Part shown: one piece after another, positions 43,365 through 54,260 of the stretch | Position numbering within the stretch: position 1 is the first letter of the stretch | Layout: every line of letters begins with the position of its first letter | From: JAPOXR01 sp965214695 | Lineage (GTDB): Bacteria; Pseudomonadota; Alphaproteobacteria; Rhodobacterales; Rhodobacteraceae | Reading direction: 5' to 3' | Assembly (NCBI GenBank): GCA_965214695.1 | Contig: OZ243967.1 | Span: 2,356,001-2,420,000, forward strand | Length of the DNA stretch: 64,000 nt | The notes under the pieces: model-generated | Databases searched by the model: none | What the model saw: the letters and a program-made list of their open reading frames with translations, nothing else | Told to the model about the DNA's origin: nothing | Made by a program: the position numbers and the translations under genes

Positions 43365-44369
43365 ATGCGCCATTTTCCGGTATATCTCGACCTGGGGGGT
43401 CGCCGTGTCCTGTTTTCCGGGGCTGGCCCTGTTGCCGTTCCGAAGGTTCGCCTGTTGCTGAAGACGCCGGCAGCGGTCGAGGTCTATGGCCGGAATGCCA
43501 GCACCGAGATCCGGGATTGGGCATCCGGCGGGCGCATCACGCTCCACCAGCGACCACTCGGTAAAGGTGATATTGGCGGGGCCGCCCTGCTCTATTGTGC
43601 CAATGACGACCATGTCGAGGATATGCGGGTGTCGACACTGGCATCCTCGTTGCCGGTGCTGGTCAATATCGTCGACAACCTTGCCGACAGCCAGTTCATC
43701 ACCCCGGCCATTGTCGACCGCGACCCGGTGACGGTGGCGATCGGAACCGAAGGCGCGGCACCGGTATTGGCCAGGAAGATCAAGGCTGACCTGGAGGCCC
43801 GTCTTCCGGCGGCAACCGGTGCATTGGCAGAGATCGCCCGGTCCTTTCGCAACCGAGCCGCAATGATACGTTCACCGCGTCAGCGGCGCCAGTTCTGGGA
43901 TCGGTTCTTCAGAAGCGACGGACCGCTTGCATGGTCCGAAGGCGGTCCGGTCGCCGCCGAGAACCGGCTCCGCAGCCTGCTGGTCGAAACCCTGGCGTCA
44001 TCTCCGCAGCCAGGCGCGGTTCAATTGGTGCATGCAACCGACTCCGACAGCCTGACCATGCATGCAAGGAGGTTGATCGAGGCTGCCGACAGGGTATTTC
44101 ACGAGGCAGGCGCCGATGCCGGCCTGCTGGAACTGGCGCGGCGGGAGGCTGAAATGACCTGCTTCCGGGGTAGCGAGCAGCGCGACCTGGTATTGTGCCG
44201 GCATGCCATGAATGGTGAGCAGGTGGCATGGATCGGCTCGGGTGGCACGGCGTCGGCCGTGCTGGCGGGACAATTGCACCGGGCACTCGATGGCCGGGGC
44301 ATTCGCTGCGAATTTCATTCCGACCAACACGGCCGGACGCGTCCTGTCGCCTACGCCGGAGCTCGCTGA
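43365..44369 (+). CDS. Siroheme synthase-like protein: precorrin-2 dehydrogenase with a shortened methyltransferase domain
   Basis: First gene of the sulfite-reduction operon, 334 residues. The N-terminal NAD-dependent precorrin-2 dehydrogenase/ferrochelatase part (1-200) starts MRHFPVYLDLGGRRVLFSGA and has LVNIVDNLADSQFITPAIV, VAIGTEGAAPVLARKIKADL. The C-terminal part (about 220-334) resembles only the first half of a uroporphyrinogen methyltransferase (QLVHATDSDSLTMHARRLIE, LLELARREAEM); the rest of that domain is missing and the glycine-rich SAM motif is lost. So it probably makes siroheme from precorrin-2 but not precorrin-2 itself. GGAGGG precedes the ATG by 5 bases. The stop overlaps the next start. 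Confidence 0.85.
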   Translation: MRHFPVYLDLGGRRVLFSGAGPVAVPKVRLLLKTPAAVEVYGRNASTEIRDWASGGRITLHQRPLGKGDIGGAALLYCANDDHVEDMRVSTLASSLPVLVNIVDNLADSQFITPAIVDRDPVTVAIGTEGAAPVLARKIKADLEARLPAATGALAEIARSFRNRAAMIRSPRQRRQFWDRFFRSDGPLAWSEGGPVAAENRLRSLLVETLASSPQPGAVQLVHATDSDSLTMHARRLIEAADRVFHEAGADAGLLELARREAEMTCFRGSEQRDLVLCRHAMNGEQVAWIGSGGTASAVLAGQLHRALDGRGIRCEFHSDQHGRTRPVAYAGAR

Positions 44370-44672
44370 TGCCACGAAAATTCACGCCGAAGATCATCAC
44401 TACCAATGATTTGCTGGAGGGTGATGTCATCTACCTGACCGATAATGACGGCTGGACCCGAGACCTCGGCCGGGCCCGCTTGTTCCGCGACCAAGAGGAG
44501 GCCGAACGCGTGCTGGCCGTGGTCGACAGGTGGCGAAACATCCATGTCGGGGCCTATCTTGCCGATGCCGCGCCGGACGAACGGGGCAAGCCGAAACCAC
44601 TCCATTTCCGCGAGAGATTCCGTGCTACCGGACCGTCCAACTATTTTCATGGAAAGCAGGCCGAGCGAAACC

Positions 44673-44686
<14 letters not shown>
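44369..44686 (+). CDS. DUF2849 domain protein
   Basis: A 105-residue protein of a small family (DUF2849) found next to sulfite reductase in alphaproteobacteria; function unknown. It begins MPRKFTPKIITTNDLLEGDV and has DGWTRDLGRARLF with a conserved-looking aromatic pair. ATG 44369 overlaps the upstream stop (TGATG). Its stop lies 11 bases beyond the cysI start, so the operon is tightly coupled. A helper role for sulfite reductase is inferred from constant neighbourhood only. Confidence 0.88.
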
Positions 44687-46340
<1,654 letters not shown>

Positions 46341-46350
46341 GGGAGGGCCG

Positions 46351-46785
46351 ATGATGCATGTCCTGGTTCGTGACGACGGTTTCCATCCGGATGATCTTGG
46401 CTCGGCGGCGTTCATCACTCTCGACCGCCTGGCCAAGGGTGTCGAATCTCCTGTGCCGCTGATGCTCGAGAGTGATGATGATCCCGCCGAATTACCGGTA
46501 TATTTTCCGTGGATTTCGGCAATCCGGATCCGGTTTCCAAGCTTTGGCGATGGTCGCGGCTTCAGCCTGGCGGTCCGCCTGCGTCAACTCGGCTACCTGG
46601 GCCGTCTCGGCGCCACCGGCCATCTCATTTCAGACCAGTATCCGCAGGCCCGCCGAAGCGGTTTCGACGAGGTTGTCATCGATGAATTGATGGCCGCCCG
46701 GCAGCCGGAGCCTCACTGGCTGGCCAAATCCGCCTGGAAATCCGGCGACTATCAGCAGCACCTGCTCCAGGGCAGCCAACGGTAA
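46351..46785 (+). CDS. DUF934 domain protein
   Basis: A 144-residue protein of the DUF934 family, a regular member of alphaproteobacterial and betaproteobacterial sulfur-assimilation operons, role unresolved. It shows the family pattern FPWISAIRIRFPSFGDGRGF, SLAVRLRQLGYLGRLGATGH, then DQYPQARRSGFDEV. Two ATGs, 46351 and 46354, follow GGGAGGG; the second has better spacing. It ends the operon 1 base from the convergent parB stop. The usual cysH neighbour is absent here. Confidence 0.9.
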   Translation: MMHVLVRDDGFHPDDLGSAAFITLDRLAKGVESPVPLMLESDDDPAELPVYFPWISAIRIRFPSFGDGRGFSLAVRLRQLGYLGRLGATGHLISDQYPQARRSGFDEVVIDELMAARQPEPHWLAKSAWKSGDYQQHLLQGSQR

Positions 46786-46786
46786 C

Positions 46787-47692
46787 TCATTCGGTTCGGT
46801 GCAAATCGGCGCCGGCCCTGTTGATGAGGTTGCACAGTTGGTCGAGTTGACCGAGATCCTTGAATTTCACGACGATCCTGCCGCTGTCACCGCGGCGGGA
46901 CAGGTTGAGCGTGACCCTGGTGCCAAGCGCGGCAGACAGGGACGACTCCAGGACCCTGGTATTGGCGTCCTTGACCCGTTTGGTAACCGGCTCGCCGGCA
47001 CCCTCGCCCGCCTTCTTGACCAGGCCCTCCGTCTGGCGAACCGAAAGATGCAGATTGACCACCTGCCTGGCCAGGGCGGCCGGGTCTTCCGCACCAACCA
47101 GCGCCCGGGCATGTCCCGACGACAGCTGGCCGGTCCGAACCATCTCCTGTACCTCCGCCGGCAAGGTCAGCAGTCGAAGAAGATTGGCAATGGCACTCCG
47201 CGATTTCCCCAGCGATTCCGAAAGTTGTTCCTGGGTGTGTCCGAACTGATCCATCAGCTGGCGATAGGCGCGGGACTCTTCCATCGGGTTGAGATCCTGC
47301 CTCTGGATGTTCTCGATCAGGGCGATTTCCAGGCTTTCGCTATCGGATAATTCCCGAACCAGGATTGGAACTTCGTGTTGTTGTGCCAGTTGTGCGGCCC
47401 GCCAGCGCCGCTCGCCGGCAACAATGACGTAATGGCCCTCATGCTCCTGGTCCGGCCGGACCAGGATTGGCTGGATGATTCCGGAAGAGCGGATGGATGC
47501 GGCCAGTTCGGCCAGTTCGTCCGGGTCAAAGTCGCGTCGTGGCTGTTGCGGGTTTGATCTGAGCATCTCGATCGGGGCTGTCTGGCCATGTTGGCTGCCG
47601 GCCAGCGGCACGGCCCCGGATTCGGTTTCCCTGTCACCAAGCAGAGATGACAGCCCCCTGCCCAGGCTCTTTCGTTCATTCTGGTTGCTCAT
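46787..47692 (-). CDS. parB: Chromosome partitioning protein ParB
   Basis: A 301-residue CTP-dependent DNA clamp that loads at parS and spreads to organise and segregate the origin. The CTP-binding motif is the ParB core IVAGERRWRAAQLA (GERRWRA), followed by ENIQRQDLNPMEESRAY. The helix-turn-helix reads QEQLSESLGKSRSAIANLLR, and the C-terminus is a dimerisation domain. ATG 47692 has AAGGA at the right distance; ATG 47698 is too close. Two perfect parS sites lie 1.4 and 3.3 kb away in the same operon. Confidence 0.97.
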   Translation of the reverse strand: MSNQNERKSLGRGLSSLLGDRETESGAVPLAGSQHGQTAPIEMLRSNPQQPRRDFDPDELAELAASIRSSGIIQPILVRPDQEHEGHYVIVAGERRWRAAQLAQQHEVPILVRELSDSESLEIALIENIQRQDLNPMEESRAYRQLMDQFGHTQEQLSESLGKSRSAIANLLRLLTLPAEVQEMVRTGQLSSGHARALVGAEDPAALARQVVNLHLSVRQTEGLVKKAGEGAGEPVTKRVKDANTRVLESSLSAALGTRVTLNLSRRGDSGRIVVKFKDLGQLDQLCNLINRAGADLHRTE

Positions 47693-47705
47693 CACCATGT
47701 CCTTG

Positions 47706-48518
47706 TCAGATTCTCCTGTCTGCCCGCTCCAGCAATTCCCTGGCCGCCTCCCTGTAGGCGATGCTTCCTGGAGAATTGTGTGAATAGGTAATGGCCGGCA
47801 TACCGTGGGACGGCGCCTCGCTCAGCCGGACGCTGCGCGGGATCGTTACCTTCATGAGCAACTCGCCCAAATGTTCCCTGGCGTCCCTTTCGACCTGCCG
47901 GCAAAGATTGTTGCGCCGGTCGACCATGGTCAGCAGGACGCCATCGATGAAGAGATTTGGATGAACACTGTTCCTGATCTCTTTCACCGACATGGCCAGC
48001 TGCGATAACCCCTCGAGGGCAAAGAATTCCGCCTGGAGGGGTATCAGGATCGATTCGGACGCCACGATGGCGTTGACCGTCAGCAAGTTGAGCGATGGCG
48101 GACAGTCAACCAGCACGTAATCGAAGCCCGATTCGTCCAGCTTGCTCCTGGCCAGTGCATCCTTCATGAAGAAAGCCCGCCGGGAATGGCTCGCCATCTC
48201 GATATCGGCGGAGTTGAGTTCGGCCGATGACGCCAGGAGGAGGAGGTCAGGGATAGGGGTGGGCATTGCGCATTCCCTGGCAGTTGCAGCCCCCTCCAGC
48301 AAATCCTTGGTGGTTCTCTTTCGCTCGGCGGCGGCAACTCCGAGCCCGGTCGAAGCGTTTCCCTGTGGATCGGAGTCGATTAACAGCACCCGCAGGCCAA
48401 GTTCCGCCAATGCAGCGCCCATATTCACCGTCGTCGTGGTCTTGCCAACGCCGCCTTTCTGATTGGCAACGGCAATGACCCGACAGGTGCCCGCTGCTGT
48501 CCGTTCCAGGTCAGCCAT
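47706..48518 (-). CDS. parA: Chromosome partitioning ATPase ParA
   Basis: A 270-residue deviant-Walker ATPase that drives segregation of ParB-parS complexes. The Walker A motif is NQKGGVGKTTT (residues 19-29), with a second active-site Lys, and LLIDSDPQGNASTG and DYVLVDCPPSL are standard. It overlaps the rsmG end by 8 bases and is followed by parB after 13 bases. Confidence 0.97.
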   Translation of the reverse strand: MADLERTAAGTCRVIAVANQKGGVGKTTTTVNMGAALAELGLRVLLIDSDPQGNASTGLGVAAAERKRTTKDLLEGAATARECAMPTPIPDLLLLASSAELNSADIEMASHSRRAFFMKDALARSKLDESGFDYVLVDCPPSLNLLTVNAIVASESILIPLQAEFFALEGLSQLAMSVKEIRNSVHPNLFIDGVLLTMVDRRNNLCRQVERDAREHLGELLMKVTIPRSVRLSEAPSHGMPAITYSHNSPGSIAYREAARELLERADRRI

Positions 48519-49143
48519 TGACGATACTCCCGATCAACAGAACTCGTCCGCTGCTGTCCGTTCGGCTGCGAATGGCATCAACCGTGAAACTCCAGGAGTT
48601 GCGGGCGACAGTCAATTCGTCCCTGTATCCCGATCCCTTCGGAAACACGCCGAGACCGCCTTCGGCCAAATGCCGCCTGGCCAGGGGCAACAAGCCGTGC
48701 AATGGCGCCACCGCCCTTGCACTCACCACATCCGCATTCCCGGGATCTAGCTGCTCCGCTCGAATGTTCAATACCTCTGCACCTGTTCCGGTTTGCCTGC
48801 ACACTTCCGACAGGAAATTGCATTTTCTTCGGTTGCTGTCCACAAGCATGAACCTGATTTCCGGCCGCCGCTCGGCAGCAATGATGGCACATACCAGCCC
48901 CGGGAATCCGCCGCCGCTGCCGATATCAAGCCATGTCCGAGTCCCTCTCGGCGCAAACTCCAGGAGTTGGGCCGAATCGAGAATGTGCCGATCCCATAGC
49001 TGGCCCAGGCTTGCCGGCGAAACCAGACCCGCCGCAGGGTTCCATTTCCTCAGCAGTTCGGCGAATAACTGCAGCTTCTGAAATGTTTCACGTGAAACAA
49101 TTTGCTCGCCCAGGAAGTTTTCCGGCCCACCCGGGTCAGCCAT
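48511..49143 (-). CDS. rsmG: 16S rRNA (guanine527-N7)-methyltransferase
   Basis: Methylates G527 of 16S rRNA with SAM. It is 210 residues. The SAM-binding loop WLDIGSGGGFPGL (71-83), VDSNRRKCNFL and VVSARAVAPL are family hallmarks. Residues VSRET (16-20) are encoded by a perfect parS site. Its start overlaps the mnmG stop by 1 base and its end overlaps parA by 8 bases, the ancestral gidA-gidB-parA-parB order. Confidence 0.96.
   Translation of the reverse strand: MADPGGPENFLGEQIVSRETFQKLQLFAELLRKWNPAAGLVSPASLGQLWDRHILDSAQLLEFAPRGTRTWLDIGSGGGFPGLVCAIIAAERRPEIRFMLVDSNRRKCNFLSEVCRQTGTGAEVLNIRAEQLDPGNADVVSARAVAPLHGLLPLARRHLAEGGLGVFPKGSGYRDELTVARNSWSFTVDAIRSRTDSSGRVLLIGSIVNG
49084..49099. promoter_or_regulatory. 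parS site within rsmG
   Basis: TGTTTCACGTGAAACA, a perfect match to the palindromic parS consensus. It lies in the 5' part of rsmG and encodes part of VSRET. Confidence 0.97.
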
Positions 49144-51020
49144 TACGCCGCCTGCTGCCGATCCGCCATCCGGATGGTCGCAAGAATCAGCGCCAGTGCC
49201 GGCGGGGTCATTCCTTCGATGCGGCCGGCATGGCCAAGGGTTTCCGGCCTGGTCGCCTGCAGTTTCTCCTTCAATTCGCCCGACAGTCCGGAAATCTTCC
49301 GATAGTCGAGATTGTCGGGAATTCGTCGTCCCTCATCCCTGAGCAACTCCCGTATGCTGCGCTGTTGCTGAAGGATATACTTGCCATAGATCGCATCGCA
49401 TTCGATCTGGCGGGCGGTGTTGCCGTCGATGATTTCCAATTCCGGCCAAATTTGTGCCAGGCGTGCCACGGTGACATCCGGAAAGGCCAGAAGGTCGATT
49501 CCGCTTCGGCGAACGCCGTCGGCGGCCATGTGGATTCCATGCTTGCCAGCCTCGGATGGCGTCATGCCGAATCCGCCCAGCAGCGACTTCCCATCTGCCA
49601 AATTCTGCTGCTTTTCCTCGAAACGGGCCCTCCTGTCTTCTGACACGATACCGAGTTCGATGGCCAGCGGGGTCAGGCGCTGGTCGGCATTGTCCGCCCG
49701 CAGCGAAAGCCGGTACTCGGCCCGGGAAGTGAACATCCGGTAGGGTTCGCTGACACCGCGGCTGGTCAAATCGTCAATCATGACCCCGATATAGGATTCT
49801 GCACGGGAAAATATCACGGCTTCCAGCCCCTGTACCTGGCGAGCCGCGTTGATGCCGGCGACCATGCCCTGGGCCGCCGCCTCTTCATAGCCGGTTGTGC
49901 CGTTGATCTGTCCGGCCAGGAAGAGGCCTGGAATTTCCGGCAACTCCAGAGTTGCCCGCAGCGACTTCGGGTCGACATAGTCATACTCGATCGCGTAGCC
50001 CGGCTGCAGGATGTCGGCATTCTCGAGCCCGGCAATGGTGTTCACGAATTCCGCCTGGGTTTCGGCCGGCAACGAGGTCGAAATGCCGTTGGGGTAGACC
50101 GTGTGATCATCAAGTCCCTCCGGCTCAAGGAAGATCTGGTGCGAGGTCTTTTGCGGGAACCGGACCACCTTGTCCTCGATCGACGGACAATATCTCGGTC
50201 CAACCCCGTCGAAATGCCCGCCATAGACAGCCGAACGGTGCAAATTCGTCTCGATGACCTGGTGGGTGGCTGCATTGGTGTGGGTGATGGCGCAGGAGAG
50301 TTGCGGCAGTTCCGGGGATTGCGACAGGAATGACAGCATGACCGGCGATGAATCGCCTGGTTGTTCCTCCAACCTGCTCCAGTCGATGCTTCGGCCATCA
50401 AGCCGCGGCGGGGTTCCGGTCTTCAGTCTTCCGAGCGGCAGGTCGAGTGATTCGAGGCGCTCGGCGAGCCTGATCGACGGTCTGTCGCCCACACGGCCGG
50501 CCGGCCTCTCCTCCTCCCCCAGCCGGATCATCCCGCGCAGGAAGGTGCCGGTCGTCAAGACCACCGCCCGCGCACGCATTTCGGAGCCATCGGCAAGGAT
50601 GATGCCGCCAATCCGCCCATCCCCGATAACGAGGTCTGCCGCTTCGCCCTCGATCATGGTGATCATGCCGCTCGATTCCAGCTCAGCCCGTGCCCGGCGG
50701 CGATAGACCTCGCGGTCCATCTGTGCCCGCGGCCCCTGGACCGCCGGCCCCTTGCTGCGATTCAGCAACCGGAACTGGATGCCGGCCCGGTCGGCAAGTC
50801 GGCCCATCAACCCGTCAAGCGCGTCGATCTCCCGCACCAAATGGCCCTTGCCAACACCGCCGATCGCCGGATTGCACGACATGACGCCGGTTGCGTCGAC
50901 CCGAAGCGTCACCAGCGCGGTCCGGCTCCCGGCCCGGGAGGCAGCGGCGGCGGCCTCGATCCCGGCATGTCCGCCGCCGATGACAATGATGTCAAAGTCC
51001 GAATGTTTCACGTGAAACAT
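49143..51020 (-). CDS. mnmG: tRNA uridine-34 modification enzyme MnmG (GidA)
   Basis: With MnmE it installs carboxymethylaminomethyl on U34 of certain tRNAs. It is 625 residues. FAD binding is by DIIVIGGGHAGIEAAAAASR (10-29). SCNPAIGGVGKGHLVREIDA, FRLLNRSKGPAVQGPRAQMD and the C-terminal TPPALALILA are diagnostic. The start ATG 51020 belongs to MFHVKH, encoded by a parS site; a longer frame to 51038 is less likely. It is 2 bases from the mnmE stop. Confidence 0.97.
   Translation of the reverse strand: MFHVKHSDFDIIVIGGGHAGIEAAAAASRAGSRTALVTLRVDATGVMSCNPAIGGVGKGHLVREIDALDGLMGRLADRAGIQFRLLNRSKGPAVQGPRAQMDREVYRRRARAELESSGMITMIEGEAADLVIGDGRIGGIILADGSEMRARAVVLTTGTFLRGMIRLGEEERPAGRVGDRPSIRLAERLESLDLPLGRLKTGTPPRLDGRSIDWSRLEEQPGDSSPVMLSFLSQSPELPQLSCAITHTNAATHQVIETNLHRSAVYGGHFDGVGPRYCPSIEDKVVRFPQKTSHQIFLEPEGLDDHTVYPNGISTSLPAETQAEFVNTIAGLENADILQPGYAIEYDYVDPKSLRATLELPEIPGLFLAGQINGTTGYEEAAAQGMVAGINAARQVQGLEAVIFSRAESYIGVMIDDLTSRGVSEPYRMFTSRAEYRLSLRADNADQRLTPLAIELGIVSEDRRARFEEKQQNLADGKSLLGGFGMTPSEAGKHGIHMAADGVRRSGIDLLAFPDVTVARLAQIWPELEIIDGNTARQIECDAIYGKYILQQQRSIRELLRDEGRRIPDNLDYRKISGLSGELKEKLQATRPETLGHAGRIEGMTPPALALILATIRMADRQQAA
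51004..51019. promoter_or_regulatory. parS site at the mnmG start
   Basis: TGTTTCACGTGAAACA, a second perfect parS. Read on the minus strand it overlaps the mnmG start codon and encodes MFHVKH, so a regulatory DNA site and a protein N-terminus share the same bases. Confidence 0.97.
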
Positions 51021-51022
51021 TG

Positions 51023-52318
51023 TCACTTTCCTATGCACAGGCTGCTGAAGAGATCGTCCAGCACGTCCTCAATATCAACATCCCCAAGCAACGATTCAAG
51101 GTGGCTCGTGGCCAAGCGTACCTCTTCTGCGGCAATCTCGGTCCTGCCGCCACCCTCAATCTCGCTGATCGCCGCCGCCAGCGGACCCAGCGCTGCTGTC
51201 ATGGCCAGCCGGTGTCGCTCCCTGCTGGCGGTGCCGGCAAGCCCGGCCAGGGATTCCAGCCTGCCGGTGACTTCAGCCAACATGTCGCTGACACCGAGGC
51301 CGGTCTTTCCCGATACCGTGGCCGCGGTGTCTTCCGGAAGCAGGTCGCCCTTGGCGGCCAGCACCAGATCGCCCTCGGCCGGACGCAGCCCGCCGCTGCC
51401 CGGTTCGTCCCCGTCGTCAACGAGGAATATCCGCAAATCTGCGGCCAGCGCCCGGCTTACGGCCCGCTGCACCCCGATCTGTTCCACCGGGTCGGTGGTC
51501 GTCCGGAGGCCAGCGGTGTCGAGGAGAGTGACCGGAAGTCCGGACAAATCCATCCGAACCTCCACAATATCCCGGGTTGTTCCGGCGTGTTCAGAGGTGA
51601 TCGCCGCCTCGCGCCCGACCAAATGGTTGAGCAGCGTCGACTTGCCGACATTCGGCGCCCCGACGATGGCCACCTCGAAGCCGTCCCGGATTCGTTCACC
51701 TGCTTTCGATCCCGTGACCTCCCGGTCGATCGAGTCCCGGGTTCGAACCAGCAATTCAAGGGCCTCGGGAGCCGTGTCGACCGGCAGCTCTTCATCGGCA
51801 AACTCCATCACCGCTTCCAGCAATGCCCGGCACCTGGTCAGATCCCGTCGCCACGACCCCGCCCGGTCCTCGAAATCGCCATCGAGCAGGCGTCGGGCGA
51901 GGCGACGCTGCGCCTCGGTTTCGGCGTTGACCAGGTCGGCCAACCCCTCGACCCTGGTCAGGCTCATCTTGCCGTTCCTCAGCGCCCGGAGCGTGAATTC
52001 TCCCGGCTCTGCCTGCCGCAATCCCGGCATCGCCGCCAGCACCCGCAGCACCGCGTCGGCAGTTGCTGCCCCTCCATGCAGGTGCAGCTCGACGATCTCC
52101 TCGCCGGTATAGCTGGCGCCTTCGGGGAAGCGGATCACGATTGCCTGGTCGAGCCTGTCACCGCCCGCGGCGACCAGGGTTGTCAGCTTGGCGTGGCGTG
52201 GCTCGGTAACATCGCCCCCGAGCGCTTCAACTGTAGCGCGAGCCTCCGCTCCCGAAACTCGCACCACCGATATTCCGGCCTTCCCCCTGACCGTGGAGAG
52301 CGCAAAAATGGTATCCAT
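51023..52318 (-). CDS. mnmE: tRNA modification GTPase MnmE (TrmE)
   Basis: Partner of MnmG in U34 modification. It is 431 residues. The N-terminal tetrahydrofolate-binding domain starts MDTIFALSTVRGKAGISVVR. The GTPase domain has GAPNVGKSTLLNHLVG, then DTAGL (G3), and the C-terminus ends in the essential CIGK. It is immediately upstream of mnmG in the same operon; the adjacent order trmE-gidA is typical of alphaproteobacteria. Confidence 0.97.
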   Translation of the reverse strand: MDTIFALSTVRGKAGISVVRVSGAEARATVEALGGDVTEPRHAKLTTLVAAGGDRLDQAIVIRFPEGASYTGEEIVELHLHGGAATADAVLRVLAAMPGLRQAEPGEFTLRALRNGKMSLTRVEGLADLVNAETEAQRRLARRLLDGDFEDRAGSWRRDLTRCRALLEAVMEFADEELPVDTAPEALELLVRTRDSIDREVTGSKAGERIRDGFEVAIVGAPNVGKSTLLNHLVGREAAITSEHAGTTRDIVEVRMDLSGLPVTLLDTAGLRTTTDPVEQIGVQRAVSRALAADLRIFLVDDGDEPGSGGLRPAEGDLVLAAKGDLLPEDTAATVSGKTGLGVSDMLAEVTGRLESLAGLAGTASRERHRLAMTAALGPLAAAISEIEGGGRTEIAAEEVRLATSHLESLLGDVDIEDVLDDLFSSLCIGK

Positions 52319-52357
52319 TGGATCGGCCGACCTCCCGGGACGGCTTGCGAGACATGC

Positions 52358-53629
52358 CTAGTTGTTCATGGACTGGAAGAAGTCGGCATTCGACTTCGAG
52401 GCCTTCAGCTTCGGCAACAGGAATTCCATGGCCTCCGTGGTGTTCATCGGGTTGAGAACCCGTCGCAGCACGATCATCTTCTGCAAGTCGGGCTTGGACA
52501 CCAGCAACTCTTCCTTGCGGGTACCCGATTTGAGAATATCCATTGACGGGAAAACCCGTTTGTCGGCGACCTTGCGGTCGAGAACAATTTCCGAGTTTCC
52601 CGTGCCCTTGAATTCCTCGAAGATGACCTCGTCCATCCGGCTACCGGTATCGATCAACGCCGTGGCAATGATGGTCAGCGAGCCGCCATCCTCGATATTC
52701 CGGGCGGCGCCGAAGAACCGTTTCGGCCTTTGCAGGGCGTTGGCATCCACCCCGCCGCTGAGAACCTTGCCGGATGATGGCAGGTAGGCATTGAAGGCTC
52801 GGCCCAGCCGGGTGATCGAATCAAGGAGGATGACGACATCCTTCTTGCTCTCCACCAACCGCTTCGCCTTCTCCATGACCATTTCCGATACTGCAACATG
52901 GCGTTCCGCCGGCTCGTCGAAGGTCGAGGCGATCACCTCGCCCTTGACGCTCCGTTGCATGTCGGTCACCTCTTCCGGGCGCTCATCGATGAGCAACACG
53001 ATCAGGTAGCATTCAGGGTGGTTGGCGGCGATTGAGCGGGCAATGTTCTGCAGGAGCACGGTCTTGCCGGTCCGCGGCGGTGCAACGATCAGGCCGCGTT
53101 GTCCCTTTCCGAGCGGCGCGACCAGGTCAATGACCCGCATCGACAAATCCTTGATGGTCGGGTCGTCAACCTCCATCCGCAACCTCTGGTCAGGATAGAG
53201 CGGCGTCAGATTGTCAAAATGCACGCGCTGGCGGGCCGTCTCCGGATCAGCGAAATTGATGTCGGAGACCTCAACCAGGGCGAAATACTTCTCGTGATCC
53301 TTCGGGGCGACGATCTGTCCACCTACGGTGGCGCCGGTGCGCAGCCCGTATGTACGGATCATCTCCGGACTGACATAGATGTCATCCGGCCCGGGAAGGT
53401 AGTTCGCCTCCGGTGCCCGCAGGAAGCCAAACCTGTCCTGGGCGACACTGAGAACACCTTCGCCATAGATCTGGCTTCCGAGCTCGGCGCGGGCCTTCAG
53501 GATGGCAAACATCATCTCGCCCTTGCGCATGCTCGAGGCATTCTCGATCTCGAGTTCCTCGGCCATGGTCAGCAACTGCGTCGGCGACTGGACCTTCAGA
53601 TCCGAGAGTGAAATCCGGTTTTCTGTCAT
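52358..53629 (-). CDS. rho: Transcription termination factor Rho
   Basis: RNA-dependent hexameric helicase that terminates transcription. It is 423 residues. N-terminal RNA-binding parts (FGFLRAPEANYLPGPDDIYV) precede the ATPase domain with GLIVAPPRTGKTVLLQNIAR, LLIDERPEEVTDM and the secondary RNA-binding GKVLSGGVDANALQ. ATG 53629 (MTENRISLSD) is chosen over the frame start at 53656; CAGGTGATT lies upstream. It heads the rho-mnmE-mnmG-rsmG-parA-parB order. Confidence 0.97.
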   Translation of the reverse strand: MTENRISLSDLKVQSPTQLLTMAEELEIENASSMRKGEMMFAILKARAELGSQIYGEGVLSVAQDRFGFLRAPEANYLPGPDDIYVSPEMIRTYGLRTGATVGGQIVAPKDHEKYFALVEVSDINFADPETARQRVHFDNLTPLYPDQRLRMEVDDPTIKDLSMRVIDLVAPLGKGQRGLIVAPPRTGKTVLLQNIARSIAANHPECYLIVLLIDERPEEVTDMQRSVKGEVIASTFDEPAERHVAVSEMVMEKAKRLVESKKDVVILLDSITRLGRAFNAYLPSSGKVLSGGVDANALQRPKRFFGAARNIEDGGSLTIIATALIDTGSRMDEVIFEEFKGTGNSEIVLDRKVADKRVFPSMDILKSGTRKEELLVSKPDLQKMIVLRRVLNPMNTTEAMEFLLPKLKASKSNADFFQSMNN

Positions 53630-53807
53630 GGAATCACCTGCTCCTCGTGCAGACAAGCCTGTCTGTTCAGATACGAAATCATCGGAAAATGTCTTGCCGG
53701 ATGGCAGACGGTGTCAAGTTCCAGCAAAATCCCGCCGGTGTCAACCGGAATCTCCAGGCTGACTGCAGACGGCCTGCCAATACACCCTCAGGCCATCCAG
53801 CCGGCCT

Positions 53808-54260
53808 TCAGAATGGGCGGGCGATGACCATGATCACGATGATCACGACAAGAATGGACGGGATTTCGTTCATCAGCCGGAACCGGTTGGCGCTGACCTG
53901 GCATGTTCCTGCCGCCAACTCCCGGCGCCGCCCGGCAAGCCAGAAATGGAACCAGCTCATGGCCAGGATGGCGGTGGCCTTCAACCATGGCCAGCCGGCA
54001 CTCCATTCCACCACCCCCGGGGTCGAGACCAGCAGCAACCCGAACGCCCAGCTCCCCAGCATGGCAGGCGTTGCGATGATCTGAAGAAGGCGTCTCTCCA
54101 TGGTGACGAACAGGTCCTGGACGTCCCGGTTGGCAGCCACCTCCCGCCGGTGGTAATGGAACAGCCTTGGCAGGTAGAGCAGGGCAGCCATCCAGGCGAT
54201 GACAAGGATGACATGCATCGCCTTCAACCACGGGTACAAGGCAAGGAGGATATCCGGCAT
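53808..54260 (-). CDS. hemJ: Protoporphyrinogen IX oxidase HemJ
   Basis: Membrane oxidase of the haem pathway that converts protoporphyrinogen IX to protoporphyrin IX. It is 150 residues with four predicted membrane helices. The conserved start YPWLKAMHVILVIAWMAALL places the key His, and RLFHYH, WPWLKATAILAMSWFHFWL and RFRLMNEIPSILVV (with a conserved Arg/Glu) are family motifs. ATG 54260 is used. It is on the minus strand and divergent from the maf-aroE-coaE genes across the candidate origin. The often-adjacent hemE and hemH are not here. Confidence 0.94.
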   Translation of the reverse strand: MPDILLALYPWLKAMHVILVIAWMAALLYLPRLFHYHRREVAANRDVQDLFVTMERRLLQIIATPAMLGSWAFGLLLVSTPGVVEWSAGWPWLKATAILAMSWFHFWLAGRRRELAAGTCQVSANRFRLMNEIPSILVVIIVIMVIARPF

